From the NCBI RefSeq assembly GCF_021390495.1, contig NZ_JAJEJP010000003.1, forward strand, positions 1,178,001 through 1,242,000: a stretch of 64,000 nucleotides of DNA. Direction: 5' to 3'. Position numbers and translations under genes: made by a program. A model generated the notes under the pieces. That model was not told the DNA's origin. It made no database searches and worked only from the letters and a program-made list of their open reading frames with translations. Below are positions 34,884 through 44,595 of this stretch, one piece after another (position 1 is the first letter of the stretch; every line of letters begins with the position of its first letter). The stretch is from Paraburkholderia sp. ZP32-5 (lineage in GTDB: Bacteria > Pseudomonadota > Gammaproteobacteria > Burkholderiales > Burkholderiaceae).

Positions 34884-35986
34884 GACGCGAGCGGCGTGCT
34901 GTGGCCGCCGGCAGCAGCGAGCGCGAGCGGCACGCTGCCGCGCCACGGACCGTCCGCCAACGCGAGTTCGACCGACAGCACCGCGAGCCCGCCCGCGGAC
35001 AATGCCGCGACCGGCGCGCAGTCGTGCGCGGCCACGATCGACAGCGGATACACGCCCGTGCAGGCTTCGAGTGTCCACGCGTTCAACGTGCCGCCGCCAG
35101 GCGCGGACGCGTTAAGCGGCTGTGTCTGCGCGGCCGTTAAAGACGCAGCCGCCTGCCTCAACCATTGTTCGGCGGACTGCCACGATGCCGGCTCGCCATT
35201 CGCCGCGACACAGCGATTCACGCGCACCCAACTGCCTTTGTAGGCAACCGACAGCTCAACCGCGTAACGCTCGCCCAGCGGCGCATCGCCCTCCATACGC
35301 CGCAGCGTCGCATCGCGCGTGAAATCCGCTGCGATGCGCAGCAGCACTTCCTCGGCGCCGGCACGACGTGCCGACACTTCGATCGCCGCCAGCACCTCGG
35401 ACGCGCGGCTCGCGCCAGCCGGGATCGCGCGCAGCGCGGCCTCGCCGATCGCGGTCGCCCGCTTCGCGAGATCGAGTTCGGCGCGATCGGCCGTTTGCCG
35501 CAGTTGCGCGTACAGCGCGCTGGCATCGACGAGACTGTCGGCACCGAGCGCATCGACGAGCGGACCGCCAACGGACCACGGCAACGTATCGAAGCCGATC
35601 ACGCCGATACGCACGCTGTTGCCATCGCTTTTGCCAACATCACCAACGACACGCTCGCTCAGAAACGCCGCCGCTTTCGCGCCAAGCTTCGGCGCCGATA
35701 TCACTTCCGCCAGATGCGACACCTCGCGGATCCACGGATGCACACGCTCGGTCAACGCGGCGAGCAGCGTCGGCGCGCCTTGCGGCAACACCACCGCGAC
35801 CGCCTCGCTCCAGTACGGCACGAAGTGGGTGAGCCACTGCACCGGCGCGGGCTGCGCGAACGACGTATAGGCGACGACCGCATCCAGCCCGGCCGCCTTC
35901 ATCGCATGCTGCAACCGCTCCACGCGGGCCTCCAGTGTTGCTTGCGGGACTTCGTCCCGCGACCAGCTGATCAAACCTCGACGCAT
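34880..35986 (-). CDS. M24-fold protein without metal ligands (copy 1)
   Basis: A 368-residue creatinase/aminopeptidase-P-like protein with a creatinase-type N-terminal domain and a pita-bread C-terminal half. Where active M24 peptidases have two metal-binding aspartates, this protein has Glu (YAVEL) and Arg (WVRVNR), and I see no match to the conserved histidine. It is probably not a metallopeptidase. It overlaps MmgE/PrpD by four bases and begins 26 bases after the second M24 gene, so the two may act together, perhaps as a heteromer. ATG 35986 follows AAGGAG. Confidence 0.8.
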   Translation of the reverse strand: MRRGLISWSRDEVPQATLEARVERLQHAMKAAGLDAVVAYTSFAQPAPVQWLTHFVPYWSEAVAVVLPQGAPTLLAALTERVHPWIREVSHLAEVISAPKLGAKAAAFLSERVVGDVGKSDGNSVRIGVIGFDTLPWSVGGPLVDALGADSLVDASALYAQLRQTADRAELDLAKRATAIGEAALRAIPAGASRASEVLAAIEVSARRAGAEEVLLRIAADFTRDATLRRMEGDAPLGERYAVELSVAYKGSWVRVNRCVAANGEPASWQSAEQWLRQAAASLTAAQTQPLNASAPGGGTLNAWTLEACTGVYPLSIVAAHDCAPVAALSAGGLAVLSVELALADGPWRGSVPLALAAAGGHSTPLAS

Positions 35987-36012
35987 CTTCAACACTCCTT
36001 GGATTGAGGCGC

Positions 36013-37149
36013 TCAGGCCGGCACGCTGATCAGATCGCGCGTGGTGCGCGTCAGGACTTCGCAGCCGCTGGCCGTCACGCGCACCATGTCGCCCAGCACC
36101 ATGTAGCCGACTTCCGGGTGATAGGTGTTCGGATGCACGATCAGCGTCATATCGGGTTCGAGCACGAGTGCGACGTCTTCCAGCACGTGCACGCCGTCGA
36201 CGAACAGACCCACGCCATGCCCGCGCACCCGCGTATAGGCCGAGGTCACGTAGTCACCCAAGCCGTGGCGACGGAACACGTCGTTCTGCGCGCGCGCGAC
36301 GTCGCCATGCGTCGCGCCGGGCTTCACCACCGCGATCCCCGCGGCAAGCGCTTCCTGGTAGACCGCATAGGCGCGCAGTTGCGCGTCGGTCGGCTCGCCG
36401 ACCACCAGCGTCCGGCAGATCTGCGCGTAATAGCCATCGACGCACGGCGTCAGTTCGGTGGTCACCAGATCGCCGGCCTGGATGCGCCGCTCGCCGGGCG
36501 GATGCATGCCGCGCACTTCGCGTCCGCCGGTGCCGAGAATCACGAAGTTTTCGGGGCAACCCTGTGCGCGAAACCATCCCTCGACTTCGCCGATCAGTTC
36601 GTACTCGCTGCAGCCGACCCGCGCCGCGCGCTGGAACACCTCGTAGCCGGCGTCGGCGAGTACGGTGGCACGCGCCACCGCATCGGCTTCCGCCGCGCTC
36701 TTCGTGACCATCAAGCGGTCGAACCAGGCGGTGGCCGCCGAGATACCGTCGCCGAGCGGACCGCGAGCGAGGCGCGTGGGTGCAGCGCCTAGTGCGACCA
36801 TTGCGGCCTTCGTGGCTTTCGCCGAAGACGCGGACGCGGACGTCATCACACCGCGCCGAGCAAGCCATGCTTCGACTTGCGCCAGCGGCTCGGCGGAGCA
36901 CGACACCTGCACCTCCGGCTGCTCGGCGGCAAACCGCGCCGCCTCGGCCGCGCTATCGACGAACAGTTGCGCCGCGCCATCGCGTTCGATACAGGCGATC
37001 GCCTGCCCTTCCATCGGCGTCAGATCGAGCGCATAACGCAGATAGTCGCTGTGCCACACGTCGCCCGGCACCACCAGCACATCGAGCCCCGCATCGGCCA
37101 TCGCGCGACGCAGACGGCCGGAACGTTCCTGATGAAGTTGCGCGCTCAT
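36013..37149 (-). CDS. M24-fold protein, creatinase-like (copy 2)
   Basis: A 378-residue M24-family protein. The C-terminal pita-bread region is clear: ILGTGGREVRGMHPPGER, TTELTPCVDGYYAQICRT and RGHGVGLFVDG. The usual metal ligands are changed: the first Asp is Glu, the second is Gln, the last two Glu positions read H (LIVHPN) and a non-acidic residue; only the His of G-H-G remains. Creatinase is a known metal-free member that hydrolyses a C-N bond, so a creatinase-like amidinohydrolase role is plausible. ATG 37149 overlaps the HyuB stop (ATGA). Confidence 0.82.
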   Translation of the reverse strand: MSAQLHQERSGRLRRAMADAGLDVLVVPGDVWHSDYLRYALDLTPMEGQAIACIERDGAAQLFVDSAAEAARFAAEQPEVQVSCSAEPLAQVEAWLARRGVMTSASASSAKATKAAMVALGAAPTRLARGPLGDGISAATAWFDRLMVTKSAAEADAVARATVLADAGYEVFQRAARVGCSEYELIGEVEGWFRAQGCPENFVILGTGGREVRGMHPPGERRIQAGDLVTTELTPCVDGYYAQICRTLVVGEPTDAQLRAYAVYQEALAAGIAVVKPGATHGDVARAQNDVFRRHGLGDYVTSAYTRVRGHGVGLFVDGVHVLEDVALVLEPDMTLIVHPNTYHPEVGYMVLGDMVRVTASGCEVLTRTTRDLISVPA

Positions 37150-38891
37150 GAAGCCGTCTCCTCTTCGTCGACCTGCACGCCGTAGTCGCGCACCGCACCC
37201 GCCGCGCTGACATAACCCTTTTGCAGATCGTCCTCGACACGTTCGCGCGAACGTTCGCGTGCATCGCCGTAGCCGCCGCCACCGGCAGTCCAGAACGTGA
37301 TCGTGTCGCCTGCCGCAAGCGCGATATTGCTTTCCTTCGTCACCGAGCGCTCGGAGCCGTCGTTGCGGCGGATCGATGCCGCGTTGCTCGCGCCCGGGTT
37401 GCCGCCCTTCGCGCCCCACGGCGGTTCGATGATTCGTTCGAGGTTCACGTTGACGGTGCTCTTTTGCAGCGCCTTGTAGCGCAGCACGACGCCGAGGCCG
37501 CCGCGATGCTCGCCCGCGCCGCCGCTGTCCTCGCGCAGTTGATGGCATTCAACGAGGAACGGGTAGCGGATTTCCTGCAACTCGACCGGCGTGTTGCGCA
37601 CGTCGCCCTGGCAGATCGACACCGAAGCCGATGCGCCGTCCTCTTTCGCGCGACCGCCCCAGCCGCCGCCGAAGATATTCATCAGCACATAGCGCTCGCC
37701 GTTTTCTTCACGCTGGCCGTAGAACGAGCAGCCGCCCATGTCACCCTTGTGCGCGGCCGGCACGAAGTCGGGCAATGCTTGCGACAGCGCGCGCAGCAGC
37801 GTGTCGATCACGGTCGGCAACGCGATACTCCACAAACCGAGTGCTGCCGGCGGACGCGCATTGAGCATCGTGCCTTCCGGCGAGATCAGCGTGAGCGCGC
37901 GGAAGCAGCCCTCGTTGACCGGCGCATGCGGCATCGTGATGCACTTGAACGCGACCCGCGCGGCGGACAAACCACCCGAGTAGCCGGAGTTCAGCGGACC
38001 CGGCACCTGCTCGTTCATGTCGGAATAGTCGATGGTCAGATTCGAGCCTTCGACCTTCACCGTGACCTTCACGCGCAGCGGCACATCGAGCCGGCGCCCG
38101 TCGCTATCGAGCCGCGATTCGGCGGTATACACCCCATCGGGAATGCTCTCGACGACCGCGCGCGCCTCGGCTTCCGCCTGGTCCCACGAGGCCTCGATGC
38201 AATCGCTGACGGTCTGCACCGTATGGCGGCCATACAGTTCGGCCAGACGGCGGCCGCCGAGCTGACACGCCGCGATCTGCGCGCGCAGATCGCCGAGCGA
38301 CGCTTCGGGGAAGCGGATGTTGTCGGAGATCATCTGCCACACGCCTTCGTTGCGCTTGCCGGCGTCGTAGATCTTGATCGAGCGCATCTGGATGCCCTCG
38401 TGGAAGATCTCATAGGTCTGCACGTTACCGAAGCCGGTGCGCAAGCCTCCCACATCGGCCCAGTGCGCGCGGTTGGCCGCGAACGCAACGACCTTGCCTT
38501 CGAAGAAGCACGGCGTGTACACGACGACGTTGTTCAGATGCTGCCCGCACACGCCGGCGTGATTCATGATGATCACGTCGCCCGGTGTGAAGCCGTCGAG
38601 TCCGAAGCGATCGATGCCGTCCTTCACGGCAATGCCCAGGTCCGCGAGAAAGATCGGCAGGCCGCCTTCGTTCTGGCAGATCATCCGCCCTTCGGTATCG
38701 ATGAGGCCGCAACAGAAGTCGCGCACCTCGTAAATCATCATGTTGTACGCGGACTTGCACAGCGCGAGCGCCATTTCTTCCGCGTAGGCGATCAGCGAAT
38801 TGCCGACCACTTCGAGCGTAATCGGGTCCACCGTCGCGCGGCGCGGCACGGCCTTCGCGGCTGCCGCCAGAGAGGTTTGCTGGGTCTTCAT
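37146..38891 (-). CDS. HyuB: hydantoinase/carboxylase beta-type subunit
   Basis: A 581-residue HyuB-family protein (N-methylhydantoinase B, 5-oxoprolinase C-terminal half, acetone carboxylase alpha, caprolactamase beta). Diagnostic parts are DPITLEVVGNSLIAYAEEM, NHAGVCGQHLNNVVVYTP, GGWGGRAKEDGASA and the Gly-rich end WTAGGGGYGD. ATG 38891 overlaps the HyuA stop (ATGA). It supplies the amide-hydrolysing or transfer half of an ATP-dependent ring-opening enzyme. Substrate unknown. Confidence 0.9.
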   Translation of the reverse strand: MKTQQTSLAAAAKAVPRRATVDPITLEVVGNSLIAYAEEMALALCKSAYNMMIYEVRDFCCGLIDTEGRMICQNEGGLPIFLADLGIAVKDGIDRFGLDGFTPGDVIIMNHAGVCGQHLNNVVVYTPCFFEGKVVAFAANRAHWADVGGLRTGFGNVQTYEIFHEGIQMRSIKIYDAGKRNEGVWQMISDNIRFPEASLGDLRAQIAACQLGGRRLAELYGRHTVQTVSDCIEASWDQAEAEARAVVESIPDGVYTAESRLDSDGRRLDVPLRVKVTVKVEGSNLTIDYSDMNEQVPGPLNSGYSGGLSAARVAFKCITMPHAPVNEGCFRALTLISPEGTMLNARPPAALGLWSIALPTVIDTLLRALSQALPDFVPAAHKGDMGGCSFYGQREENGERYVLMNIFGGGWGGRAKEDGASASVSICQGDVRNTPVELQEIRYPFLVECHQLREDSGGAGEHRGGLGVVLRYKALQKSTVNVNLERIIEPPWGAKGGNPGASNAASIRRNDGSERSVTKESNIALAAGDTITFWTAGGGGYGDARERSRERVEDDLQKGYVSAAGAVRDYGVQVDEEETAS

Positions 38892-40954
38892 TGCTGGTTT
38901 CCTTCGGGCAGTTTGATGGACACGACCATGTGTCCGTGTTCGGTGATGCGCACGACGTCGCCGGGGAAAAGCACGGTGGTCGAATGCGGCTCCTCGATCA
39001 CCGCCGGACCTTCCGCCGTAAAGCCGGGCGCAAGTGCCGGGCGCCACAGAATGCGTGCCTTCAGTGGCCGCTCGGGATCGTCGAAAATCACATCGCGCAC
39101 CTGCTCTTCACGCGCTTCCTTCGCTTCGAACGGCGCGCTGATGAAGCTGTCGATCGCATCGCCGCGCGTCACCGTCGCGGTCAGCCGCAGATTGACGACC
39201 TCGATGATTTCGCCCGCCGCCGAGTGGCCGTAGCGCTGGTCGTGCAGTTCGTCGAAGCGCTCGCGCATCGCCGTGTTCGTATGCGACAGCGCATCGGGAC
39301 CGGCGAGCGGCACCGTGATGCTGTGCTCCTGGCCGCGATAGCGCAGGTCCACCGCGAAATCGAATTGCGCGTTGCTTTCGTCGAGTTCGTCTTCGGCGAG
39401 TTGGCGCTTGGCTGCCGTGGTGAGTTCATCGAAGGCCGCGAGCACCGTTTGCTGATCGAGCTTGCCGAGCACACCGACGAGCGTGCGCACCAGGTCCTGG
39501 CGCCACGGCGCGAGCAGCATGCCCATCGCCGAGAAGTTGCCCGGCAGCTTCGGGATCACCAGCGTCGGAATGTAGATTTCCTTGCACAGCGCGGCCGCGT
39601 GCACCGGACCCGCGCCACCGAACGCGATCATCGCGGTATCGCGCGGGTCCACGCCCTTGCGCACCGACACCGCGCGCACCGCGAGCGCCATCGCCGAGTC
39701 GGCAATGCGCACCACGCCCATCGCGGCTTCGTTCACCGACAGATCGAGCCCTTCACCGACGTTCTTCGCCAGCGCCGCTTTCGCGCCTTCGACATCGAGC
39801 GCCATGCCGCCGCCGAGGAAGCGCCCCGGATTCAGACGTCCGAGCACCACATTCGCATCGGTGATCGTCGGCTCGACGCCGCCGCGGCTATAGCACACCG
39901 GACCCGGCGCGGCACCCGCGCTTTGCGGCCCGACATGCAGGCCACCCGCCTTGTCGCGCCACGCGATACTGCCGCCGCCGGTGCCCACCTCGACGATCGA
40001 CACGACCGGCAACTGCATCGGCTGACCCGTTGCATAGCCACCGATGTAGTAGCCGTCCTCGATCGCCGGAATGCCTTCGGTGATCAGCGTGGCCTTCGCG
40101 GTCGTGCCGCCCATGTCGAAGCCGATCGCCTGACGAATGCCCAGCAGCTTCGCAACATGCCCGGCGCCGATCATCCCCGCGACCGGACCGGATTCCATCA
40201 TCGACACCGGTTCGACCGCCGCGTGCGCGAGCGACATGCTGCCGCCGTTCGAACGCATGATCTGGATGCCACCGCGAAAACCGCGCTCGTCCAGGTGCGA
40301 CTTCAGCGTATGCAGATAGCGGCGCACGCGCGGGCCGACATATGCGTTCAGCGCCGTCGTCGACGTGCGTTCGTACTCGCGGAATTCGCGCAGGATTTCA
40401 TGCGACAGCGTGACGAACAGGTCCGGATAGGCGTCGCGCAGAATGCGGCCCGCCGCGAGTTCGTGCTGCGGATTCGCGTAAGCGTGCAGAAAGCAGATCG
40501 CCACGGATTCGATGCCCTGCTCGACCAGTTGCGCGCCGAGTGCGCGCACTGCGTCTTCATCGAGTTGCATCAGCACGTCGCCCTTCGCGTTCAGGCGCTC
40601 GCGCACTTCGAAGCGCAGATGACGCGGGATCAACGGCTGCGGGCGCTGGAAGTGAATGTCGAACGCGTCGGGCCGGTTGCCGCGGCCGATCTCGTAGACA
40701 TCGCGAAAGCCTTCGGTCGTGATCAGCGCGGTGGCCGAGCCCTTGCGTTCGAGCACCGTGTTGATCGCCATCGTCGAGCCGTGCAGGAACTCGTCGAGTT
40801 CGGCCAGCTTCGTGCCGGCCAGCTCCAATGCGGTCGCCACGCCCTGCGTCGGATTGGACGGCGTGGTCAGCGTCTTGGCCAGCAACAGCTCGCCTTCCCG
40901 ATAGCCCACAAGGTCCGTGAATGTCCCGCCTATGTCCACACCAACTTGATTCAT
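38888..40954 (-). CDS. HyuA: hydantoinase/oxoprolinase ATP-using subunit
   Basis: A 688-residue HyuA-family protein with the ASKHA ATPase fold. Phosphate loops are visible as GVDIGGTFTD at the N-terminus and GFDMGGTTAK in the middle, plus the GTGGGS adenosine segment. It activates a cyclic amide or carboxylate with ATP for HyuB. First gene of a five-gene operon (HyuA, HyuB, two M24-like, MmgE/PrpD), with stop/start overlaps at three of the four junctions, divergent from the LysR gene at 41188. The combination with creatinase-like proteins recalls creatinine or hydantoin degradation without matching it. Confidence 0.92.
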   Translation of the reverse strand: MNQVGVDIGGTFTDLVGYREGELLLAKTLTTPSNPTQGVATALELAGTKLAELDEFLHGSTMAINTVLERKGSATALITTEGFRDVYEIGRGNRPDAFDIHFQRPQPLIPRHLRFEVRERLNAKGDVLMQLDEDAVRALGAQLVEQGIESVAICFLHAYANPQHELAAGRILRDAYPDLFVTLSHEILREFREYERTSTTALNAYVGPRVRRYLHTLKSHLDERGFRGGIQIMRSNGGSMSLAHAAVEPVSMMESGPVAGMIGAGHVAKLLGIRQAIGFDMGGTTAKATLITEGIPAIEDGYYIGGYATGQPMQLPVVSIVEVGTGGGSIAWRDKAGGLHVGPQSAGAAPGPVCYSRGGVEPTITDANVVLGRLNPGRFLGGGMALDVEGAKAALAKNVGEGLDLSVNEAAMGVVRIADSAMALAVRAVSVRKGVDPRDTAMIAFGGAGPVHAAALCKEIYIPTLVIPKLPGNFSAMGMLLAPWRQDLVRTLVGVLGKLDQQTVLAAFDELTTAAKRQLAEDELDESNAQFDFAVDLRYRGQEHSITVPLAGPDALSHTNTAMRERFDELHDQRYGHSAAGEIIEVVNLRLTATVTRGDAIDSFISAPFEAKEAREEQVRDVIFDDPERPLKARILWRPALAPGFTAEGPAVIEEPHSTTVLFPGDVVRITEHGHMVVSIKLPEGNQQ

Positions 40955-41133
40955 CGCTTATTCCACATAGTCAGATTGTGATCAGCGGCGCGATGGCTTC
41001 ACGCATCGGCACCGCCCGTACTGCAGAACAGGAATGGCCGACCGTCCAGGGTCTGGTTGTCTCCGTTTCCGTTTTGTCGTTCTGTGAGCAAACATTAAGG
41101 GAGGCCGGCGAAGACCGGCAATCCGCCATCGGG

Positions 41134-41168
41134 CTATGGATCCATAGTAAGATCGCTATGGGTTATAG
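41134..41168. promoter_or_regulatory. LysR operator copy B (HyuA/LysR divergent promoter)
   Basis: A perfect 14-base palindrome CTATGGATCCATAG at 41134-41147, followed 22 bases on by CTATGGGTTATAG (41156-41168). It sits between HyuA and the LysR gene and ends 19 bases before the LysR start, which fits LysR autorepression and activation of HyuA. Confidence 0.75.
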
Positions 41169-41187
41169 GTAGACGGGAGACAGACAG

Positions 41188-42081
41188 ATGTTGCCGGTGA
41201 CATTGCGTGGGCTGCAGGTATTCGTAGCCGTAGTTGATTCAGGCGGCTTCGGCGCAGCGGCGATAGCGCTGAACATTACGCAACCGTCCGTCAGCGTTCA
41301 CATACGCGAGCTGGAAGCCAAGATCGGCGGCCCGCTGTTCGAACGCCGCCCAGGCGTCAGCCCGCAACTCACGTCGGCAGGCCGCGCGTTCTACGCGTAC
41401 GCGCTCGAAACGCTCGAACGCACCACGGCAATCTCCGCGAATCTGAAGAAAAGCAAACGTAAGCTGCGCTTTGCCGCGCAGCGCTTCGTCGCCGATTCGG
41501 TGCTATCGAAATCGCTGGGCGAGTTTTCGCTCGAGTTTCCGCAAATCGAATTGATCGCGCTCGCGGGCACGTTCGAAGAAGTGCATTCGCTGTGCTCGCG
41601 CGGTCAAGTCGATCTGGGCTTTCTGCTCAGCAACGGCAAGGTGCCGGGTTTGCCCGCCGAGCCGTTGGGCCGCTACCGGCTCGCGTTTATCGCGGCACCG
41701 GATCATCCGCTCGCCAAAGAGACCGATATCCCGATCGATACGCTCGCGCAGTACCCGTTCATCATCGCGTATGACACGTCGTACTTCGGCCGCACGATCG
41801 CCGACATGCTGCGCGCCGCGGGTCTCGAAGAACCGGTCGTCGCGTCGCAGGCGCAGGAAATGAGCATGGTGCGCAATATGGTGATCGCCGGTATCGGCAT
41901 CTCATGTTCGCTGCGGCGTTCGGTGCAAAAGGATATTGCCGCGGGCACGATCGTCGAACTCGATGTCGACGTGCCGCCGATGCATCTGACGCTGCATTAC
42001 CTGCGCAACCCGAAATCGAACGTGCCGGAGATTGATCGGCTCGTCGAAATCGTGCGGCACGCGGAGATGGTGCACGGCTGA
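41188..42081 (+). CDS. LysR-family regulator of the Hyu/creatinase-like regulon
   Basis: A 297-residue LysR regulator with the N-terminal helix-turn-helix (LRGLQVFVAVVDSGGFGAAAIALNITQPSVSVHIRELE) and a two-lobed effector domain. It is divergent from HyuA with 233 bases between, and its start is just past the CTATGG palindromes. The same palindromes precede the MFS gene (33392) and the porin-amidohydrolase-MFS operon (45609), so it probably controls three transcripts. Converges on the second MFS gene. Confidence 0.9.
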   Translation: MLPVTLRGLQVFVAVVDSGGFGAAAIALNITQPSVSVHIRELEAKIGGPLFERRPGVSPQLTSAGRAFYAYALETLERTTAISANLKKSKRKLRFAAQRFVADSVLSKSLGEFSLEFPQIELIALAGTFEEVHSLCSRGQVDLGFLLSNGKVPGLPAEPLGRYRLAFIAAPDHPLAKETDIPIDTLAQYPFIIAYDTSYFGRTIADMLRAAGLEEPVVASQAQEMSMVRNMVIAGIGISCSLRRSVQKDIAAGTIVELDVDVPPMHLTLHYLRNPKSNVPEIDRLVEIVRHAEMVHG

Positions 42082-42152
42082 CGCTCTCGCTGTGCGTCAC
42101 ACACGGGCAAGCGGCGTGCGACGTGAAATGAAGTGAAACGAAGTGCGCGGCC

Positions 42153-43523
42153 TCACAGTCCATGCAACGATGGCGCCGCGCGCGCCGCGTTGCGTGACCT
42201 CGCGTGCATCACCCATGCGGCCGCCGCCGAGCCGAGCATCGGCAGCGCGCCGATCGCAAAGAAACTCGCGCTGCTGGCGCCCATCTTCAGCGCGAAGCCG
42301 CCGAGCGTCGGCCCCAGCACCGCGCCGAAGCGGCCCACGCCGATCGCCCAGCCAAGACCCGTCACGCGCATCGCGGTCGGATAGCAGGTTGCCACCAGCA
42401 CATCCGATGCACCGACGCCGCCTATCACGCAGAACCCCGCGACGAAGATCAGCGCCGACAGCAGCGCAACATTGGTGCCGGCAAGACCCAGGCAGACGAT
42501 CGCCGTCGATGCGATCACGAACGTGATGACCAGCACCAGAAACGGCGCGTGCCGGTCGACGAAACGTCCGAGCATCAGATTGCCGCATGCACCGCCGACC
42601 TGATAGCCGATCGTGACGCCCGCCGCGGTTTCGAGCGGCAGCCCGGAATCGTGCAGCATGACCGGCAGCCAGCTACCGAGCAGATTGAGCGCTAGCAACA
42701 CCATGAACGTGATGGTCCACAGCAGCAACGTCATGCGTGTGCGGCCTTCGGTGAATAGCTCGCGAACGATCAGACCGCTCGCCTGTTTCTCGTTGACGAC
42801 GAACGTAGCGCGGGCTTCTACGCCGATCTCAGGTGCAATACGGCGCACACAGCGCGCGAGCCGTTGCGGATGTTTGCCGGTCGCCGCCAGATAGCGCAGC
42901 GACTCCGGCAACAGCAGCGCCAGCAGCACCGCGAGCCCGAGCGGGATCACGCCGCCAATCAGGAACACCACCTGCCAGCCGTGTTCGACGATCAGACGCG
43001 CGACCGCCCAGCCGCCCAGCGCCGCGCCGATCGAGAAGCCGCAGAACATGATCATCGTCGCCGTCACACGCACGCGCGACGGCATGTACTCGCTCGTCAG
43101 CGCAAGCGCATTGGGCATGCCGCCGCCGAGCCCGAAGCCGATCAGAAACCGCAGCGCGGCCAGCTCGCCGACCGACGTGACGCGCATCGTCGCGAGCGAC
43201 AGCAGACCGAAAGCCGCGCAACTGAAGATCATCACCGGCCGCCGGCCGAACCGGTCGGCGAGCGGGCCGACGATCATCGAGCCGAGCATCAGGCCGATCT
43301 GGCCGCTGACGAAGGCCGGCGTCATCGCCGCGCGATCGATGCCCCACGCCTTGATTAGCGCGGGCGCGACATAGCCGATCGCCATCGTGTCGAAGCCGTC
43401 CACCAGCAACGCGGCCGCGCACAGCAGCGCGACGAAGATCTGGAAGCGGCCCAGCTTGCGCTCGTCGATCAGCGCTTCGAGATCGATCGGGTGGCGATCC
43501 GGCGTGACGATCGTGGCGATCAT
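42153..43523 (-). CDS. MFS transporter, aromatic-acid/H+ symporter type
   Basis: A 456-residue AAHS-type carrier with VDGFDTMAIGYVAPALI in helix 1 and GPLADRFGRRP in the first cytoplasmic loop. ATG 43523 lies eight bases after the amidohydrolase stop with GAGG upstream; the long in-frame extension before it is inside the amidohydrolase gene. Last gene of the porin-amidohydrolase-MFS operon. Second such carrier in the LysR regulon. Confidence 0.88.
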   Translation of the reverse strand: MIATIVTPDRHPIDLEALIDERKLGRFQIFVALLCAAALLVDGFDTMAIGYVAPALIKAWGIDRAAMTPAFVSGQIGLMLGSMIVGPLADRFGRRPVMIFSCAAFGLLSLATMRVTSVGELAALRFLIGFGLGGGMPNALALTSEYMPSRVRVTATMIMFCGFSIGAALGGWAVARLIVEHGWQVVFLIGGVIPLGLAVLLALLLPESLRYLAATGKHPQRLARCVRRIAPEIGVEARATFVVNEKQASGLIVRELFTEGRTRMTLLLWTITFMVLLALNLLGSWLPVMLHDSGLPLETAAGVTIGYQVGGACGNLMLGRFVDRHAPFLVLVITFVIASTAIVCLGLAGTNVALLSALIFVAGFCVIGGVGASDVLVATCYPTAMRVTGLGWAIGVGRFGAVLGPTLGGFALKMGASSASFFAIGALPMLGSAAAAWVMHARSRNAARAAPSLHGL

Positions 43524-43531
43524 GGCGATCC

Positions 43532-44530
43532 TCAGACGGCGTCGGGCAAACCGAACAGGCGCCGCGCGTTGCCGTAGAAGATGCTGTGCTGATCTTCTTT
43601 CGACACGCCGACTTCCTCGAACAGCTGCAACGCGGTGGCCGGATCCCAGCACGGATAGTCGCTGCCGTACATCACGTGATCGGCGCCGTAAAACTCGATC
43701 GCGTAACGGATGCCCATTTCGTGCGGCGACACCGTATCGGTGTACATGCGCTTGATATAGGTGCTCGGCGGCTTCGGCAATTTCGCTTTCTTCGCGTTCT
43801 TGTCCATGCGGCCGGCCTGATACGGCAACGCGCCGCCGGTGTGCGACATGATGATCTTCAGATCCGGATGGCGCTCCATGATCCCCGACAGCACCAGCCG
43901 GCACGCGGACACGCTGACGTCGATCACGCGCCCGAGGCTCAGATACAGCGCGCCGTCATAGCCGTCGAGAATCTCCGGGAAGATCGAATCGGTCGGATGC
44001 AGAAACAGCGGCACGCCGAGCTTTTCGATGTGCGCGTAGAACGGTTCAAGCCTTTCCGCATCGATGCGGTCGAGCGAGCCGACGCTGCCAGGCAGATTCA
44101 CGCCGACCAGACCGAGCTTGCCGATCGCATGATCGACGACTTCGATTGCCACCTGAGTGTCGCGCAGCGGCACCGCGGCGGTGGCCCACAGCCGGCCCGG
44201 ATAGCGGCGTTGCGCGCCGGCCATTTCCTCGTTCCACTGCATCGCCGCTTCACGCCCTTCTTCGACCGGCAGATCCGAGAAATGCAGCGAGAACGGTCCG
44301 ATCGAAGCGATCACGTCGACCTCGTAGCCGAGCCCGTCCATGTGCGCCATCTGCTTGTCGAGATCGAACCATTCCTCTCCCAGATTGAAACGCGCGACAC
44401 CGCCCTCCTGGCGCCAGTACGTATAACCATTCTTGCCGTTGCTCTCAGCACGCGGATAGCCTTCGCGCTTGCACAGCGCCTCGAAGATCGAACGCGGCCA
44501 CCAGTGGAAATGAGAGTCGAGAATACGCAT
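43532..44530 (-). CDS. Amidohydrolase-2 family metal hydrolase/decarboxylase
   Basis: A 332-residue TIM-barrel protein of the amidohydrolase-2 (ACMSD-like) family. Metal ligands: H7-x-H9 in DSHFHWW, a His in LFLHPTD, a His in MSHTGG and an Asp in YGSDYP, giving the usual set for a single zinc or manganese. Family members decarboxylate or hydrolyse aromatic or cyclic acids. ATG 44530 has GGAG upstream. It lies 65 bases after the porin gene and eight bases before the MFS gene. Confidence 0.87.
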   Translation of the reverse strand: MRILDSHFHWWPRSIFEALCKREGYPRAESNGKNGYTYWRQEGGVARFNLGEEWFDLDKQMAHMDGLGYEVDVIASIGPFSLHFSDLPVEEGREAAMQWNEEMAGAQRRYPGRLWATAAVPLRDTQVAIEVVDHAIGKLGLVGVNLPGSVGSLDRIDAERLEPFYAHIEKLGVPLFLHPTDSIFPEILDGYDGALYLSLGRVIDVSVSACRLVLSGIMERHPDLKIIMSHTGGALPYQAGRMDKNAKKAKLPKPPSTYIKRMYTDTVSPHEMGIRYAIEFYGADHVMYGSDYPCWDPATALQLFEEVGVSKEDQHSIFYGNARRLFGLPDAV

Positions 44531-44595
44531 GATCTTTACTCCGTCAGGTCGCGCCCACGATGGTCGCGACATTAAATAACCGTCCTTACTTGCTG

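Noticed and set aside
38891..40981. Long plus-strand frame (696 codons) opposite HyuA
   Set aside because: Shadow frame caused by high GC; composition is rich in Arg and His and has no domain, while HyuA on the other strand is certain.
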